NCBI RefSeq assembly: GCF_036373705.1
Contig: NC_089851.1
Span: 60,882,350 to 60,946,349, forward strand
DNA: 64,000 nt
Direction: 5' to 3'
Source of the DNA: Amia ocellicauda
Taxonomy: Eukaryota > Chordata > Actinopteri > Amiiformes > Amiidae
Shown here piece after piece: positions 8,674-20,966 of this stretch. Each line of letters begins with the position of its first letter. The first letter of the stretch is position 1. A program made the position numbers and the translations under genes. The notes below the pieces were generated by a model that was not told the DNA's origin, did no database searches, and saw nothing but the letters and a program-made list of their open reading frames with translations.

Positions 8674-9688
8674 AGGACTCTCCCACTCCCCAGTACCTTC
8701 ACCCAGGCGTAAGGAACAAAACAAAACAAAACAAAACAAAACAAAACAAAACAAAACAAAACAAAACAAAACAAAACAAAACAAAACAAAACAAAACAAA
8801 ACAAAACAAAACAAAATCTGGATGCAGGCTGCAACAAAGGAAGCACACAGAGGTGAAAACGTAAGGTTGACGGGAGCAACAAGCTCCCTGTTGCGACTGT
8901 CCAGGGGCGGCAATGGGAATTGGACGTTGGCCGTTAGGTGCGCGTAGCGCGTGTCCTTTGGGTTCTGGTTCTTCTTTACAAACCGGCATCTGTCCAGTTG
9001 GCTTTCCGGTTCATTACGTCCTCTGATGGCTTTACGATAAGCCTATCTTGCAATCAGATGCTTGCCTTGCCGTCCATCCATCCATCTATCTATCTATCTA
9101 TGACTCTCGATATCTAACTCTCTTGCTTGCTATCGCTCCCCCAATGGTCAGTAGCATAGTAGCATAACAGCAGATCACGGACCACTGTCAATCAGGTGCT
9201 TGCCTTGCCGTCCATCCATCCATCCATCTATCTATCTATCTATCTATGACTCTCGATATCTAACTCTCTTGCTTGCTATCGCTCCCCCAATGGTCAGTAG
9301 CATAGTAGCATAACAGCAGATCACGGACCACTGTCAATCAGGTGCTTGCCTTGCCGTCCATCCATCCATCCATCTTTCTATCTATCTATCTATGACTCTC
9401 GATATCTAACTCGCTTGCTTGCTATCGCTCCCCCAATGGTCAGTAGCATAGTAGCATAACAGCAGATCACGGACCACTGTCAATCAGGTGCTTGCCTTGC
9501 CGTCCATCCATCCATGTATCTATCTATCTATCTATCTATGACTCTCGATATCTAACTCTCTTGCTTGCTATCGCTCCCCCAATGGTCACGTATGTTGCAT
9601 TCAACGACAAAGAAAATCGTGTGCTGGAAATGATTTCTGGCAACTGTGAAGGAACTGCACGACTGCAGCAACCGCAACACCTCCGTCT

Positions 9689-9762
9689 GTCTCTGTGGCG
9701 CAATCGGTCAGCGCGTTCGGCTGTTAACCGAAAGGATGGTGGTTCGAATCCACCCAGGGACG
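9689..9762 (+). tRNA. tRNA-Asn-GTT: tRNA-Asn(GUU), U8
   Basis: Consensus body. The linker carries a private ATGTTTGGAGG change. Four leader copies. Confidence 0.95.
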
Positions 9763-9926
9763 ACCCACTTTTCCCCCCGCCCCTTGTTATTGTTTCTACT
9801 TCTGGCGGTCAGTTTGCCAGACTGCGGCTACAGTAACCTTAAGCTGCTTGCTGCGGACGGCCATCTTGCAAAAATGTTTGGAGGGTTTAGAAACTTCCTT
9901 TCCATTGCCTAGGCCAACATAAACCA

Positions 9927-10000
9927 AGGCACTGCTGGGAGTCGAACCCAAGGTTTTCTATTTACAAGACAGGCACTTTGACCAACTAAGCCACAGTGTC
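9927..10000 (-). tRNA. tRNA-Thr-TGT: tRNA-Thr(UGU)-like gene, U8, C6T type
   Basis: T6, T25, A43, T49. The 21-unit pentanucleotide array ends in AAAAT. Confidence 0.75.
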
Positions 10001-11033
10001 AGGACTCTCCCACTCCCCAGTACCTTCACCCAGGCGTAAGGAACAAAACAAAACAAAACAAAACAAAACAAAACAAAACAAAACAAAACAAAACAAAACA
10101 AAACAAAACAAAACAAAACAAAACAAAACAAAACAAAACAAAACAAAATAAAATCTGGATGCAGGCTGCAACAAAGGAAGCACACAGAGGTGAAAACGTA
10201 AGGTTGACGGGAGCAACAAGCTCCCTGTTGCGACTGTCCAGGGGCGGCAATGGGAATTGTACGTTGGCCGTTAGGTGCGCGTAGCGCGTGTCCTTTGGGT
10301 TCTGGTTCTTCTTTACAAACCGGCATCTGTCCAGTTGGCTTTCCGGTTCATTACGTCCTCTGATGGCTTTACGATAAGCCTATCTTGCAATCAGATGCTT
10401 GCCTTGCCGTCCATCCATCCATCTATCTATCTATCTATGACTCTCGATATCTAACTCTCTTGCTTGCTATCGCTCCCCCAATGGTCAGTAGCATAGTAGC
10501 ATAACAGCAGATCACGGACCACTGTCAATCAGGTGCTTGCCTTGCCGTCCATCCATCCATCCATCTATCTATCTATCTATCTATGACTCTCGATATCTAA
10601 CTCTCTTGCTTGCTATCGCTCCCCCAATGGTCAGTAGCATAGTAGCATAACAGCAGATCACGGACCACTGTCAATCAGGTGCTTGCCTTGCCGTCCATCC
10701 ATCCATCCATCTTTCTATCTATCTATCTATCTATCTATGACTCTCGATATCTAACTCGCTTGCTTGCTATCGCTCCCCCATTGGTCAGTAGCATAGTAGC
10801 ATAACAGCAGATCACGGACCACTGTCAATCAGGTGCTTGCCTTGCCGTCCATCCATCCATGTATCTATCTATCTATCTATCTATGACTCTCGATATCTAA
10901 CTCTCTTGCTTGCTATCGCTCCCCCAATGGTCACGTATGTTGCATTCAACGACAAAGAAAATCGTGTGCTGGAAATGATTTCTGGCAACTGTGAAGGAAC
11001 TGCACGACTGCAGCAACCGCAACACCTCCGTCT

Positions 11034-11107
11034 GTCTCTGTGGCGCAATCGGTCAGCGCGTTCGGCTGTTAACCGAAAGGATGGTGGTTCGAATCCACCC
11101 AGGGACG
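11034..11107 (+). tRNA. tRNA-Asn-GTT: tRNA-Asn(GUU), U9
   Basis: Consensus body; four leader copies, the third with CCCCCATTGG. Confidence 0.95.
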
Positions 11108-11271
11108 GCCCACTTTTCCCCCCGCCCCTTGTTATTGTTTCTACTTCTGGCGGTCAGTTTGCCAGACTGCGGCTACAGTAACCTTAAGCTGCTTGCTGCG
11201 GACGGCCATCTTGCAAAAATGTATCGAGGGTTTAGAAACTTCCATTCCATTGCCTAGGCCAACATAAACCA

Positions 11272-11345
11272 AGGCACTGCTGGGAGTCGAACCCAAGGTT
11301 TTCTATTTACAAGACAGGCACTTTGACCAACTAAGCCACGGTGTC
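11272..11345 (-). tRNA. tRNA-Thr-TGT: tRNA-Thr(UGU)-like gene, U9
   Basis: A43, T25 and T49 as in U5-U8 but C6, a mosaic of neighbouring types. The 103-nt AAAAC array is interrupted by AAC. Confidence 0.72.
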
Positions 11346-12388
11346 AGGACTCTCCCACTCCCCAGTACCTTCACCCAGGCGTAAGGAACAAAACAAAACA
11401 ACAAAACAAAACAAAACAAAACAAAACAAAACAAAACAAAACAAAACAAAACAAAACAAAACAAAACAAAACAAAACAAAACAAAACAAAACAAAATCTG
11501 GATGCAGGCTGCAACAAAGGAAGCACACAGAGGTGAAAACGTAAGGTTGACGGGAGCAACAAGCTCCCTGTTGCGACTGTCCAGGGGCGGCAATGGGAAT
11601 TGGACGTTGGCCGTTAGGTGCGCGTAGCGCGTGTCCTTTGGGTTCTGGTTCTTCTTTACAAACCGGCATCTGTCCAGTTGGCTTTCCGGTTCATTACGTC
11701 CTCTGATGGCTTTACGATAAGCCTATCTTGCAATCAGATGCTTGCCTTGCCGTCCATCCATCCATCTATCTATCTATCTATCTATCTATCTATGACTCTC
11801 GATATCTAACTCTCTTGCTTGCTATCGCTCCCCCAATGGTCAGTAGCATAGTAGCATAACAGCAGATCACGGACCACTGTCAATCAGGTGCTTGCCTTGC
11901 CGTCCATCCATCCATCCATCTATCTATCTATCTATCTATGACTCTCGATATCTAACTCTCTTGCTTGCTATCGCTCCCCCAATGGTCAGTAGCATAGTAG
12001 CATAACAGCAGATCACGGACCACTGTCAATCAGGTGCTTGCCTTGCCGTCCATCCATCCATCCATCTTTCTATCTATCTATCTATCTATCTTTGACTCTC
12101 GATATCTAACTCGCTTGCTTGCTATCGCTCCCCCAATGGTCAGTAGCATTGTAGCATAACAGCAGATCACGGACCACTGTCAATCAGGTGCTTGCCTTGC
12201 CGTCCATCCATCTTTCTATCTATCTATCTATCTATCTATGACTCTCGATATCTAACTCGCTTGCTTGCTATCGCTCCCCCAATGGTCACGTATGTTGCAT
12301 TCAACGACAAAGAAAATCGTGTGCTGGAAATGATTTCTGGCAACTGTGAAGGAACTGCATGACTGCAGCAACCGCAACACCTCCCTCT

Positions 12389-12462
12389 GTCTCTGTGGCG
12401 CAATCGGTCAGCGCGTTCGGCTGTTAACCGAAAGAATGGTGGTTCGAATCCACCCAGGGACG
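12389..12462 (+). tRNA. tRNA-Asn-GTT: tRNA-Asn(GUU), U10, G46A
   Basis: Variable-loop G46A only. The last leader copy is the CATCTTTC class in place of CATGTATC. Four leader copies. Confidence 0.92.
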
Positions 12463-12626
12463 GCCCACTTTTCCCCCCGTCCCTTGTTATTGTTTCTACT
12501 TCTGGCGGTCAGTTTGCCAGACTGCGGCTACAGTAACCTTAAGCTGCTTGCTGCGGACGGCCATCTTGCAAAAATGTATCGAGGGTTTAGAAACTTCCTT
12601 TCCATTGCCTAGGCCAACATAAACCA

Positions 12627-12700
12627 AGGCACTGCTGGGAGTTGAACCCACGGTTTGCTATTTACAAGACAGGCGCTTTGACCAACTAAGCCACGGTGTC
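12627..12700 (-). tRNA. tRNA-Thr-TGT: tRNA-Thr(UGU)-like gene, U10
   Basis: C43 breaks pair 27-43, G49 faces G65, and the T loop has A57. (AAAAC)18 upstream. Confidence 0.68.
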
Positions 12701-13422
12701 AGGACTCTCCCACTCCCCAGTACCTTCACCCAGGCGTAAGGAACAAAACAAAACAAAACAAAACAAAACAAAACAAAACAAAACAAAACAAAACAAAACA
12801 AAACAAAACAAAACAAAACAAAACAAAACAAAACAAAATCTGGATGCAGGCTGCAACAAAGGAAGCACACAGAGGTGAAAACGTAAGGTTGACGGGAGCA
12901 ACAAGCTCCCTGTTGCGACTGTCCAGGGGCGGCAATGGGAATTGGACGTTGGCCGTTAGGTGCGCGTAGCGCGTGTCCTTTGGGTTCTGGTTCTTCTTTA
13001 CAAACCGGCATCTGTCCAGTTGGCTTTCCGGTTCATTACGTCCTCTGATGGCTTTACGATAAGCCTATCTTGCAATCAGATGCTTGCCTTGCCGTCCATC
13101 CATCTATCTATCTATCTATCTATCTATGACTCTCGATATCTAACTCTCTTGCTTGCTATCGCTCCCCCAATGGTCAGTAGCATAGTAGCATAACAGCAGA
13201 TCATGGACCACTGTCAATCAGGTGCTTGCCTTGCCGTCCATCCATCCATGTATCTATCTATCTATCTATCTATGACTCTCGATATCTAACTCTCTTGCTT
13301 GCTATCGCTCCCCCAATGGTCACGTATGTTGCATTCAACGACAAAGAAAATCGTGTGCTGGAAATGATTTCTGGCAACTGTGAAGGAACTGCACGACTGC
13401 AGCAACTGCAACACCTCCGTCT

Positions 13423-13496
13423 GTCTCTGTGGCGCAATCGGTCAGCGCGTTCGGCTGTTAACCGAAAGGATTGTGGTTCGAATCCACCCAGGGACG
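13423..13496 (+). tRNA. tRNA-Asn-GTT: tRNA-Asn(GUU), U11, G49T
   Basis: G49T faces C65, opening the first T-stem pair. First two-copy leader. Confidence 0.88.
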
Positions 13497-13660
13497 GCCC
13501 ACTTTTCCCCCCGCCCCTTGTTATTGTTTCTACTTCTGGCGGTCAGTTTGCCAGACTGCGGCTACAGTAACCTTAAGCTGCTTGCTGCGGACGGCCATCT
13601 TGCAAAAATGTATCGAGGGTTTAGAAACTTCCTTTCCATTGCCTAGGCCAACATAAACCA

Positions 13661-13734
13661 AGGCACTGCTGGGAGTCGAACCCACGGTTTGCTATTTACA
13701 AGACAGGTGCTTTGACCAACTAAGCCACGGTGTC
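13661..13734 (-). tRNA. tRNA-Thr-TGT: tRNA-Thr(UGU)-like gene, U11
   Basis: C43 and G49 mismatches plus G26A. (AAAAC)21 upstream. Confidence 0.68.
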
Positions 13735-14471
13735 AGGACTCTCCCACTCCCCAGTACCTTCACCCAGGCGTAAGGAACAAAACAAAACAAAACAAAACAA
13801 AACAAAACAAAACAAAACAAAACAAAACAAAACAAAACAAAACAAAACAAAACAAAACAAAACAAAACAAAACAAAACAAAACAAAATCTGGATGCAGGC
13901 TGCAACAAAGGAAGCACACAGAGGTGAAAACGTAAGGTTGACGGGAGCAACAAGCTCCCTGTTGCGACTGTCCAGGGGCGGCAATGGGAATTGGACGTTG
14001 GCCGTTAGGTGCGCGTAGCGCGTGTCCTTTGGGTTCTGGTTCTTCTTTACAAACCGGCATCTGTCCAGTTGGCTTTCCGGTTCATTACGTCCTCTGATGG
14101 CTTTACGATAAGCCTATCTTGCAATCAGATGCTTGCCTTGCCGTCCATCCATCCATCTATCTATCTATCTATCTATGACTCTCGATATCTAACTCTCTTG
14201 CTTGCTATCGCTCCCCCAATGGTCAGTAGCATAGTAGCATAACAGCAGATCACGGACCACTGTCAATCAGGTGCTTGCCTTGCCGTCCATCCATCCATGT
14301 ATCTATCTATCTATCTATCTATGACTCTCGATATCTAACTCTCTTGCTTGCTATCGCTCCCCCAATGGTCACGTATGTTGCATTCAACGACAAAGAAAAT
14401 CGTGTGCTGGAAATGATTTCTGGCAACTGTGAAGGAACTGCACGACTGCAGCAACCGCAACACCTCCGTCT

Positions 14472-14545
14472 GTCTCTGTGGCGCAATCGGTCAGCGCGTT
14501 CGGCTGTTAACCGAAAGGATGGTGGTTCGAATCCACCCAGGGACG
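14472..14545 (+). tRNA. tRNA-Asn-GTT: tRNA-Asn(GUU), U12
   Basis: Consensus body; two leader copies. Confidence 0.95.
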
Positions 14546-14709
14546 GCCCACTTTTCCCCCCGCCCCTTGTTATTGTTTCTACTTCTGGCGGTCAGTTTGC
14601 CAGACTGCGGCTACAGTAACCTTAAGCTGCTTGCTGCGGACGGCCATCTTGCAAAAATGTATCGAGGGTTTAGAAACTTCCTTTCCATTGCCTAGGCCAA
14701 CATAAACCA

Positions 14710-14783
14710 AGGCACTGCTGGGAGTCGAACCCACGGTTTGCTATTTACAAGACAGGCGCTTTGACCAACTAAGCCACGGTGTC
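14710..14783 (-). tRNA. tRNA-Thr-TGT: tRNA-Thr(UGU)-like gene, U12
   Basis: C43 and G49 mismatches. Shortest pentanucleotide array of the window, 14 copies. Confidence 0.7.
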
Positions 14784-15469
14784 AGGACTCTCCCACTCCC
14801 CAGTACCTTCACCCAGGCGTAAGGAACAAAACAAAACAAAACAAAACAAAACAAAACAAAACAAAACAAAACAAAACAAAACAAAACAAAACAAAACAAA
14901 ATCTGGATGCAGGCTGCAACAAAGGAAGCACACAGAGGTGAAAACGTAAGGTTGACGGGAGCAACAAGCTCCCTGTTGCGACTGTCCAGGGGCGGCAATG
15001 GGAATTGGACGTCGGCCGTTAGGTGCGCGTAGCGCGTGTCCTTTGGGTTCTGGTTCTTCTTTACAAACCGGCATCTGTCCAGTTGGCTTTCCGGTTCATT
15101 ACGTCCTCTGATGGCTTTACGATAAGCCTATCTTGCAATCAGATGCTTGCCTTGCCGTCCATCCATCCATCCATCTATCTATCTATCTATCTATGACTCT
15201 CGATATCTAACTCTCTTGCTTGCTATCGCTCCCCCAATGGTCAGTAGCATAGTAGCATAACAGCAGATCACGGACCACTGTCAATCAGGTGCTTGCCTTG
15301 CCGTCCATCCATCCATCCATCTATCTATCTATCTATCTATGACTCTCGATATCTAACTCTCTTGCTTGCTATCGCTCCCCCAATGGTCAGTAGCATAGTA
15401 GCATAACAGCAGATCACGGACCACTGTCAATCAGGTGCTTGCCTTGCCGTCCATCCATCCATCCATCTT

Positions 15470-15502
<33 letters not shown>

Positions 15503-15805
15503 GACTCTCGATATCTAACTCGCTTGCTTGCTATCGCTCCCCCAATGGTCAGTAGCATAGTAGCATAACAGCAGATCACGGACCACTGTCAATCAGGTGC
15601 TTGCCTTGCCGTCCATCCATCCATCCATCTTTCTATCTATCTATCTATCTATCTATGACTCTCGATATCTAACTCGCTTGCTTGCTATCGCTCCCCCAAT
15701 GGTCACGTATGTTGCATTCAACGACAAAGAAAATCGTGTGCTGGAAATGATTTCTGGCAACTGTGAAGGAACTGCATGACTGCAGCAACCGCAACACCTC
15801 CCTCT

Positions 15806-15879
15806 GTCTCTGTGGCACAATCGGTCAGCGCGTTCGGCTGTTAACCGAAAGGATGGTGGTTTGAATCCACCCAGGGACG
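15806..15879 (+). tRNA. tRNA-Asn-GTT: tRNA-Asn(GUU), U13, probably inactive
   Basis: G12A breaks the 12-23 pair in the D stem and lies in the A box. C56T changes the most conserved B-box base, which also pairs with G19 in the folded tRNA. Anticodon and terminator are intact. Four leader copies. Confidence 0.75.
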
Positions 15880-16043
15880 GCCCACTTTTCCCCCCGCCCC
15901 TTGTTATTGTTTCTACTTCTGGCGGTCAGTTTGCCAGACTGCGGCTACAGTAACCTTAAGCTGCTTGCTGCGGACGGCCATCTTGCAAAAATGTATCGAG
16001 GGTTTAGAAACTTCCTTTCCATTGCCTAGGCCAACATAAACCA

Positions 16044-16117
16044 AGGCACTGCTGGGAGTCGAACCCACGGTTTGCTATTTACAAGACAGGCGCTTTGACC
16101 AACTAAGCCACGGTGTC
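16044..16117 (-). tRNA. tRNA-Thr-TGT: tRNA-Thr(UGU)-like gene, U13
   Basis: C43 and G49 mismatches. The 107-nt AAAAC array has an extra AC near its right end. Confidence 0.7.
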
Positions 16118-17160
16118 AGGACTCTCCCACTCCCCAGTACCTTCACCCAGGCGTAAGGAACAAAACAAAACAAAACAAAACAAAACAAAACAAAACAAAA
16201 CAAAACAAAACAAAACAAAACAAAACAAAACAAAACAAAACACAAAACAAAACAAAACAAAACAAAACAAAATCTGGATGCAGGCTGCAACAAAGGAAGC
16301 ACACAGAGGTGAAAACGTAAGGTTGACGGGAGCAACAAGCTCCCTGTTGCGACTGTCCAGGGGCGGCAATGGGAATTGGACGTCGGCCGTTAGGTGCGCG
16401 TAGCGCGTGTCCTTTGGGTTCTGGTTCTTCTTTACAAACCGGCATCTGTCCAGTTGGCTTTCCGGTTCATTACGTCCTCTGATGGCTTTACGATAAGCCT
16501 ATCTTGCAATCAGATGCTTGCCTTGCCGTCCATCCATCCATCTATCTATCTATCTATCTATCTATCTATGACTCTCGATATCTAACTCTCTTGCTTGCTA
16601 TCGCTCCCCCAATGGTCAGTAGCATAGTAGCATAACAGCAGATCACGGACCACTGTCAATCAGGTGCTTGCCTTGCCGTCCATCCATCCATCTATCTATC
16701 TATCTATCTATGACTCTCGATATCTAACTCTCTTGCTTGCTATCGCTCCCCCAATGGTCAGTAGCATAGTAGCATAACAGCAGATCACGGACCACTGTCA
16801 ATCAGGTGCTTGCCTTGCCGTCCATCCATCCATCCATCTTTCTATCTATCTATCTATCTATCTATGACTCTCGATATCTAACTCGCTTGCTTGCTATCGC
16901 TCCCCCATTGGTCAGTAGCATAGTAGCATAACAGCAGATCACGGACCACTGTCAATCAGGTGCTTGCCTTGCCGTCCATCCATCCATGTATCTATCTATC
17001 TATCTATCTATGACTCTCGATATCTAACTCTCTTGCTTGCTATCGCTCCCCCAATGGTCACGTATGTTGCATTCAACGACAAAGAAAATCGTGTGCTGGA
17101 AATGATTTCTGGCAACTGTGAAGGAACTGCACGACTGCAGCAACCGCAACACCTCCGTCT

Positions 17161-17234
17161 GTCTCTGTGGCGCAATCGGTCAGCGCGTTCGGCTGTTAAC
17201 CGAAAGGATGGTGGTTCGAATCCACCCAGGGACG
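17161..17234 (+). tRNA. tRNA-Asn-GTT: tRNA-Asn(GUU), U14
   Basis: Consensus body; partner of U9. Four leader copies. Confidence 0.95.
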
Positions 17235-17398
17235 GCCCACTTTTCCCCCCGCCCCTTGTTATTGTTTCTACTTCTGGCGGTCAGTTTGCCAGACTGCGGC
17301 TACAGTAACCTTAAGCTGCTTGCTGCGGACGGCCATCTTGCAAAAATGTATCGAGGGTTTAGAAACTTCCATTCCATTGCCTAGGCCAACATAAACCA

Positions 17399-17472
17399 AG
17401 GCACTGCTGGGAGTCGAACCCAAGGTTTTCTATTTACAAGACAGGCACTTTGACCAACTAAGCCACGGTGTC
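17399..17472 (-). tRNA. tRNA-Thr-TGT: tRNA-Thr(UGU)-like gene, U14
   Basis: T25, A43, T49 with C6, as in U9. The 98-nt AAAAC array has the same AAC interruption. Confidence 0.72.
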
Positions 17473-18518
17473 AGGACTCTCCCACTCCCCAGTACCTTCA
17501 CCCAGGCGTAAGGAACAAAACAAAACAACAAAACAAAACAAAACAAAACAAAACAAAACAAAACAAAACAAAACAAAACAAAACAAAACAAAACAAAACA
17601 AAACAAAACAAAACAAAATCTGGATGCAGGCTGCAACAAAGGAAGCACACAGAGGTGAAAACGTAAGGTTGACGGGAGCAACAAGCTCCCTGTTGCGACT
17701 GTCCAGGGGCGGCAATGGGAATTGGACGTTGGCCGTTAGGTGCGCGTAGCGCGTGTCCTTTGGGTTCTGGTTCTTCTTTACAAACCGGCATCTGTCCAGT
17801 TGGCTTTCCGGTTCATTACGTCCTCTGATGGCTTTACGATAAGCCTATCTTGCAATCAGATGCTTGCCTTGCCGTCCATCCATCCATCTATCTATCTATC
17901 TATCTATCTATCTATGACTCTCGATATCTAACTCTCTTGCTTGCTATCGCTCCCCCAATGGTCAGTAGCATAGTAGCATAACAGCAGATCACGGACCACT
18001 GTCAATCAGGTGCTTGCCTTGCCGTCCATCCATCCATCCATCTATCTATCTATCTATCTATGACTCTCGATATCTAACTCTCTTGCTTGCTATCGCTCCC
18101 CCAATGGTCAGTAGCATAGTAGCATAACAGCAGATCACGGACCACTGTCAATCAGGTGCTTGCCTTGCCGTCCATCCATCCATCCATCTTTCTATCTATC
18201 TATCTATCTATCTATGACTCTCGATATCTAACTCGCTTGCTTGCTATCGCTCCCCCAATGGTCAGTAGCATTGTAGCATAACAGCAGATCACGGACCACT
18301 GTCAATCAGGTGCTTGCCTTGCCGTCCATCCATCCATCCATCTTTCTATCTATCTATCTATCTATCTATGACTCTCGATATCTAACTCGCTTGCTTGCTA
18401 TCGCTCCCCCAATGGTCACGTATGTTGCATTCAACGACAAAGAAAATCGTGTGCTGGAAATGATTTCTGGCAACTGTGAAGGAACTGCATGACTGCAGCA
18501 ACCGCAACACCTCCCTCT

Positions 18519-18592
18519 GTCTCTGTGGCGCAATCGGTCAGCGCGTTCGGCTGTTAACCGAAAGAATGGTGGTTCGAATCCACCCAGGGACG
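18519..18592 (+). tRNA. tRNA-Asn-GTT: tRNA-Asn(GUU), U15, G46A
   Basis: Same variant as U10. Four leader copies. Confidence 0.92.
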
Positions 18593-18756
18593 GCCCACTT
18601 TTCCCCCCGCCCCTTGTTATTGTTTCTACTTCTGGCGGTCAGTTTGCCAGACTGCGGCTACAGTAACCTTAAGCTGCTTGCTGCGGACGGCCATCTTGCA
18701 AAAATGTATCGAGGGTTTAGAAACTTCCTTTCCATTGCCTAGGCCAACATAAACCA

Positions 18757-18830
18757 AGGCACTGCTGGGAGTTGAACCCACGGTTTGCTATTTACAAGAC
18801 AGGCGCTTTGACCAACTAAGCCACGGTGTC
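18757..18830 (-). tRNA. tRNA-Thr-TGT: tRNA-Thr(UGU)-like gene, U15
   Basis: C43, G49 and A57 as in U10; (AAAAC)23 against 18 there. Confidence 0.68.
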
Positions 18831-19577
18831 AGGACTCTCCCACTCCCCAGTACCTTCACCCAGGCGTAAGGAACAAAACAAAACAAAACAAAACAAAACA
18901 AAACAAAACAAAACAAAACAAAACAAAACAAAACAAAACAAAACAAAACAAAACAAAACAAAACAAAACAAAACAAAACAAAACAAAACAAAATCTGGAT
19001 GCAGGCTGCAACAAAGGAAGCACACAGAGGTGAAAACGTAAGGTTGACGGGAGCAACAAGCTCCCTGTTGCGACTGTCCAGGGGCAGCAATGGGAATTGG
19101 ACGTTGGCCGTTAGGTGCGCGTAGCGCGTGTCCTTTGGGTTCTGGTTCTTCTTTACAAACCGGCATCTGTCCAGTTGGCTTTCCGGTTCATTACGTCCTC
19201 TGATGGCTTTACGATAAGCCTATCTTGCAATCAGATGCTTGCCTTGCCGTCCATCCATCTATCTATCTATCTATCTATCTATGACTCTCGATATCTAACT
19301 CTCTTGCTTGCTATTGCTCCCCCAATGGTCAGTAGCATAGTAGCATAACAGCAGATCATGGACCACTGTCAATCAGGTGCTTGCCTTGCCGTCCATCCAT
19401 CCATGTATCTATCTATCTATCTATCTATGACTCTCGATATCTAACTCTCTTGCTTGCTATCGCTCCCCCAATGGTCACGTATGTTGCATTCAACGACAAA
19501 GAAAATCGTGTGCTGGAAATGATTTCTGGCAACTGTGAAGGAACTGCACGACTGCAGCAACTGCAACACCTCCGTCT

Positions 19578-19651
19578 GTCTCTGTGGCGCAATCGGTCAG
19601 CGCGTTCGGCTGTTAACCGAAAGGATTGTGGTTCGAATCCACCCAGGGACG
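19578..19651 (+). tRNA. tRNA-Asn-GTT: tRNA-Asn(GUU), U16, G49T
   Basis: Same T-stem mismatch as U11. Two leader copies. Confidence 0.88.
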
Positions 19652-19815
19652 GCCCACTTTTCCCCCCGCCCCTTGTTATTGTTTCTACTTCTGGCGGTCA
19701 GTTTGCCAGACTGCGGCTACAGTAACCTTAAGCTGCTTGCTGCGGACGGCCATCTTGCAAAAATGTATCGAGGGTTTAGAAACTTCCTTTCCATTGCCTA
19801 GGCCAACATAAACCA

Positions 19816-19889
19816 AGGCACTGCTGGGAGTCGAACCCACGGTTTGCTATTTACAAGACAGGTGCTTTGACCAACTAAGCCACGGTGTC
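19816..19889 (-). tRNA. tRNA-Thr-TGT: tRNA-Thr(UGU)-like gene, U16
   Basis: C43, G49, A26 as in U11; the 5' flank has a private G-to-C change next to the gene. (AAAAC)25 upstream. Confidence 0.68.
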
Positions 19890-20654
19890 AGCACTCTCCC
19901 ACTCCCCAGTACCTTCACCCAGGCGTAAGGAACAAAACAAAACAAAACAAAACAAAACAAAACAAAACAAAACAAAACAAAACAAAACAAAACAAAACAA
20001 AACAAAACAAAACAAAACAAAACAAAACAAAACAAAACAAAACAAAACAAAACAAAACAAAATCTGGATGCAGGCTGCAACAAAGGAAGCACACAGAGGT
20101 GAAAACGTAAGGTTGACGGGAGCAACAAGCTCCCTGTTGCGACTGTCCAGGGGCGGCAATGGGAATTGGACGTTGGCCGTTAGGTGCGCGTAGCGCGTGT
20201 CCTTTGGGTTCTGGTTCTTCTTTACAAACCGGCATCTGTCCAGTTGGCTTTCCGGTTCATTACGTCCTCTGATGGCTTTACGATAAGCCTATCTTGCAAT
20301 CAGATGCTTGCCTTGCCGTCCATCCATCCATCTATCTATCTATCTATCTATCTATCTATGACTCTCGATATCTAACTCTCTTGCTTGCTATCGCTCCCCC
20401 AATGGTCAGTAGCATAGTAGCATAACAGCAGATCACGGACCACTGTCAATCAGGTGCTTGCCTTGCCGTCCATCCATCCATGTATCTATCTATCTATCTA
20501 TCTATGACTCTCGATATCTAACTCTCTTGCTTGCTATCGCTCCCCCAATGGTCACGTATGTTGCATTCAACGACAAAGAAAATCGTGTGCTGGAAATGAT
20601 TTCTGGCAACTGTGAAGGAACTGCACGACTGCAGCAACCGCAACACCTCCGTCT

Positions 20655-20728
20655 GTCTCTGTGGCGCAATCGGTCAGCGCGTTCGGCTGTTAACCGAAAG
20701 GATGGTGGTTCGAATCCACCCAGGGACG
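20655..20728 (+). tRNA. tRNA-Asn-GTT: tRNA-Asn(GUU), U17
   Basis: Consensus body; two leader copies. Confidence 0.95.
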
Positions 20729-20892
20729 GCCCACTTTTCCCCCCGCCCCTTGTTATTGTTTCTACTTCTGGCGGTCAGTTTGCCAGACTGCGGCTACAGT
20801 AACCTTAAGCTGCTTGCTGCGGACGGCCATCTTGCAAAAATGTATCGAGGGTTTAGAAACTTCCTTTCCATTGCCTAGGCCAACATAAACCA

Positions 20893-20966
20893 AGGCACTG
20901 CTGGGAGTCGAACCCACGGTTTGCTATTTACAAGACAGGCGCTTTGACCAACTAAGCCACGGTGTC
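20893..20966 (-). tRNA. tRNA-Thr-TGT: tRNA-Thr(UGU)-like gene, U17
   Basis: C43 and G49 mismatches; (AAAAC)24 against 14 in its partner U12. Confidence 0.7.

Larger units (their letters stand above)
10396..15143. repeat. Higher-order block A (U9-U12), duplicated as U14-U17
   Basis: Four consecutive units share private variants with U14-U17 in the same order. U9/U14: CCCCCATTGG, an interrupted AAAAC array and TTCCATTCC. U10/U15: AGCATTGTAGC, G46A in Asn and A57 in Thr. U11/U16: GATCATGG, G49T in Asn and A26 in Thr. U12/U17: GACGTCGG. The offset grows from 6127 to 6183 bp because microsatellites have since changed length. Confidence 0.85.
15144..16514. repeat. Unit U13, near-identical to U19
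   Basis: Shares with U19 two hits in tRNA-Asn (G12A, C56T), a pentanucleotide array broken by ACAC, G49 in tRNA-Thr, GACGTCGG in the spacer block and two successive CATCTTTC leader copies. U19's second leader copy is CATGTATC where U13 has CATCTATC, so later exchange has occurred. Confidence 0.8.
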
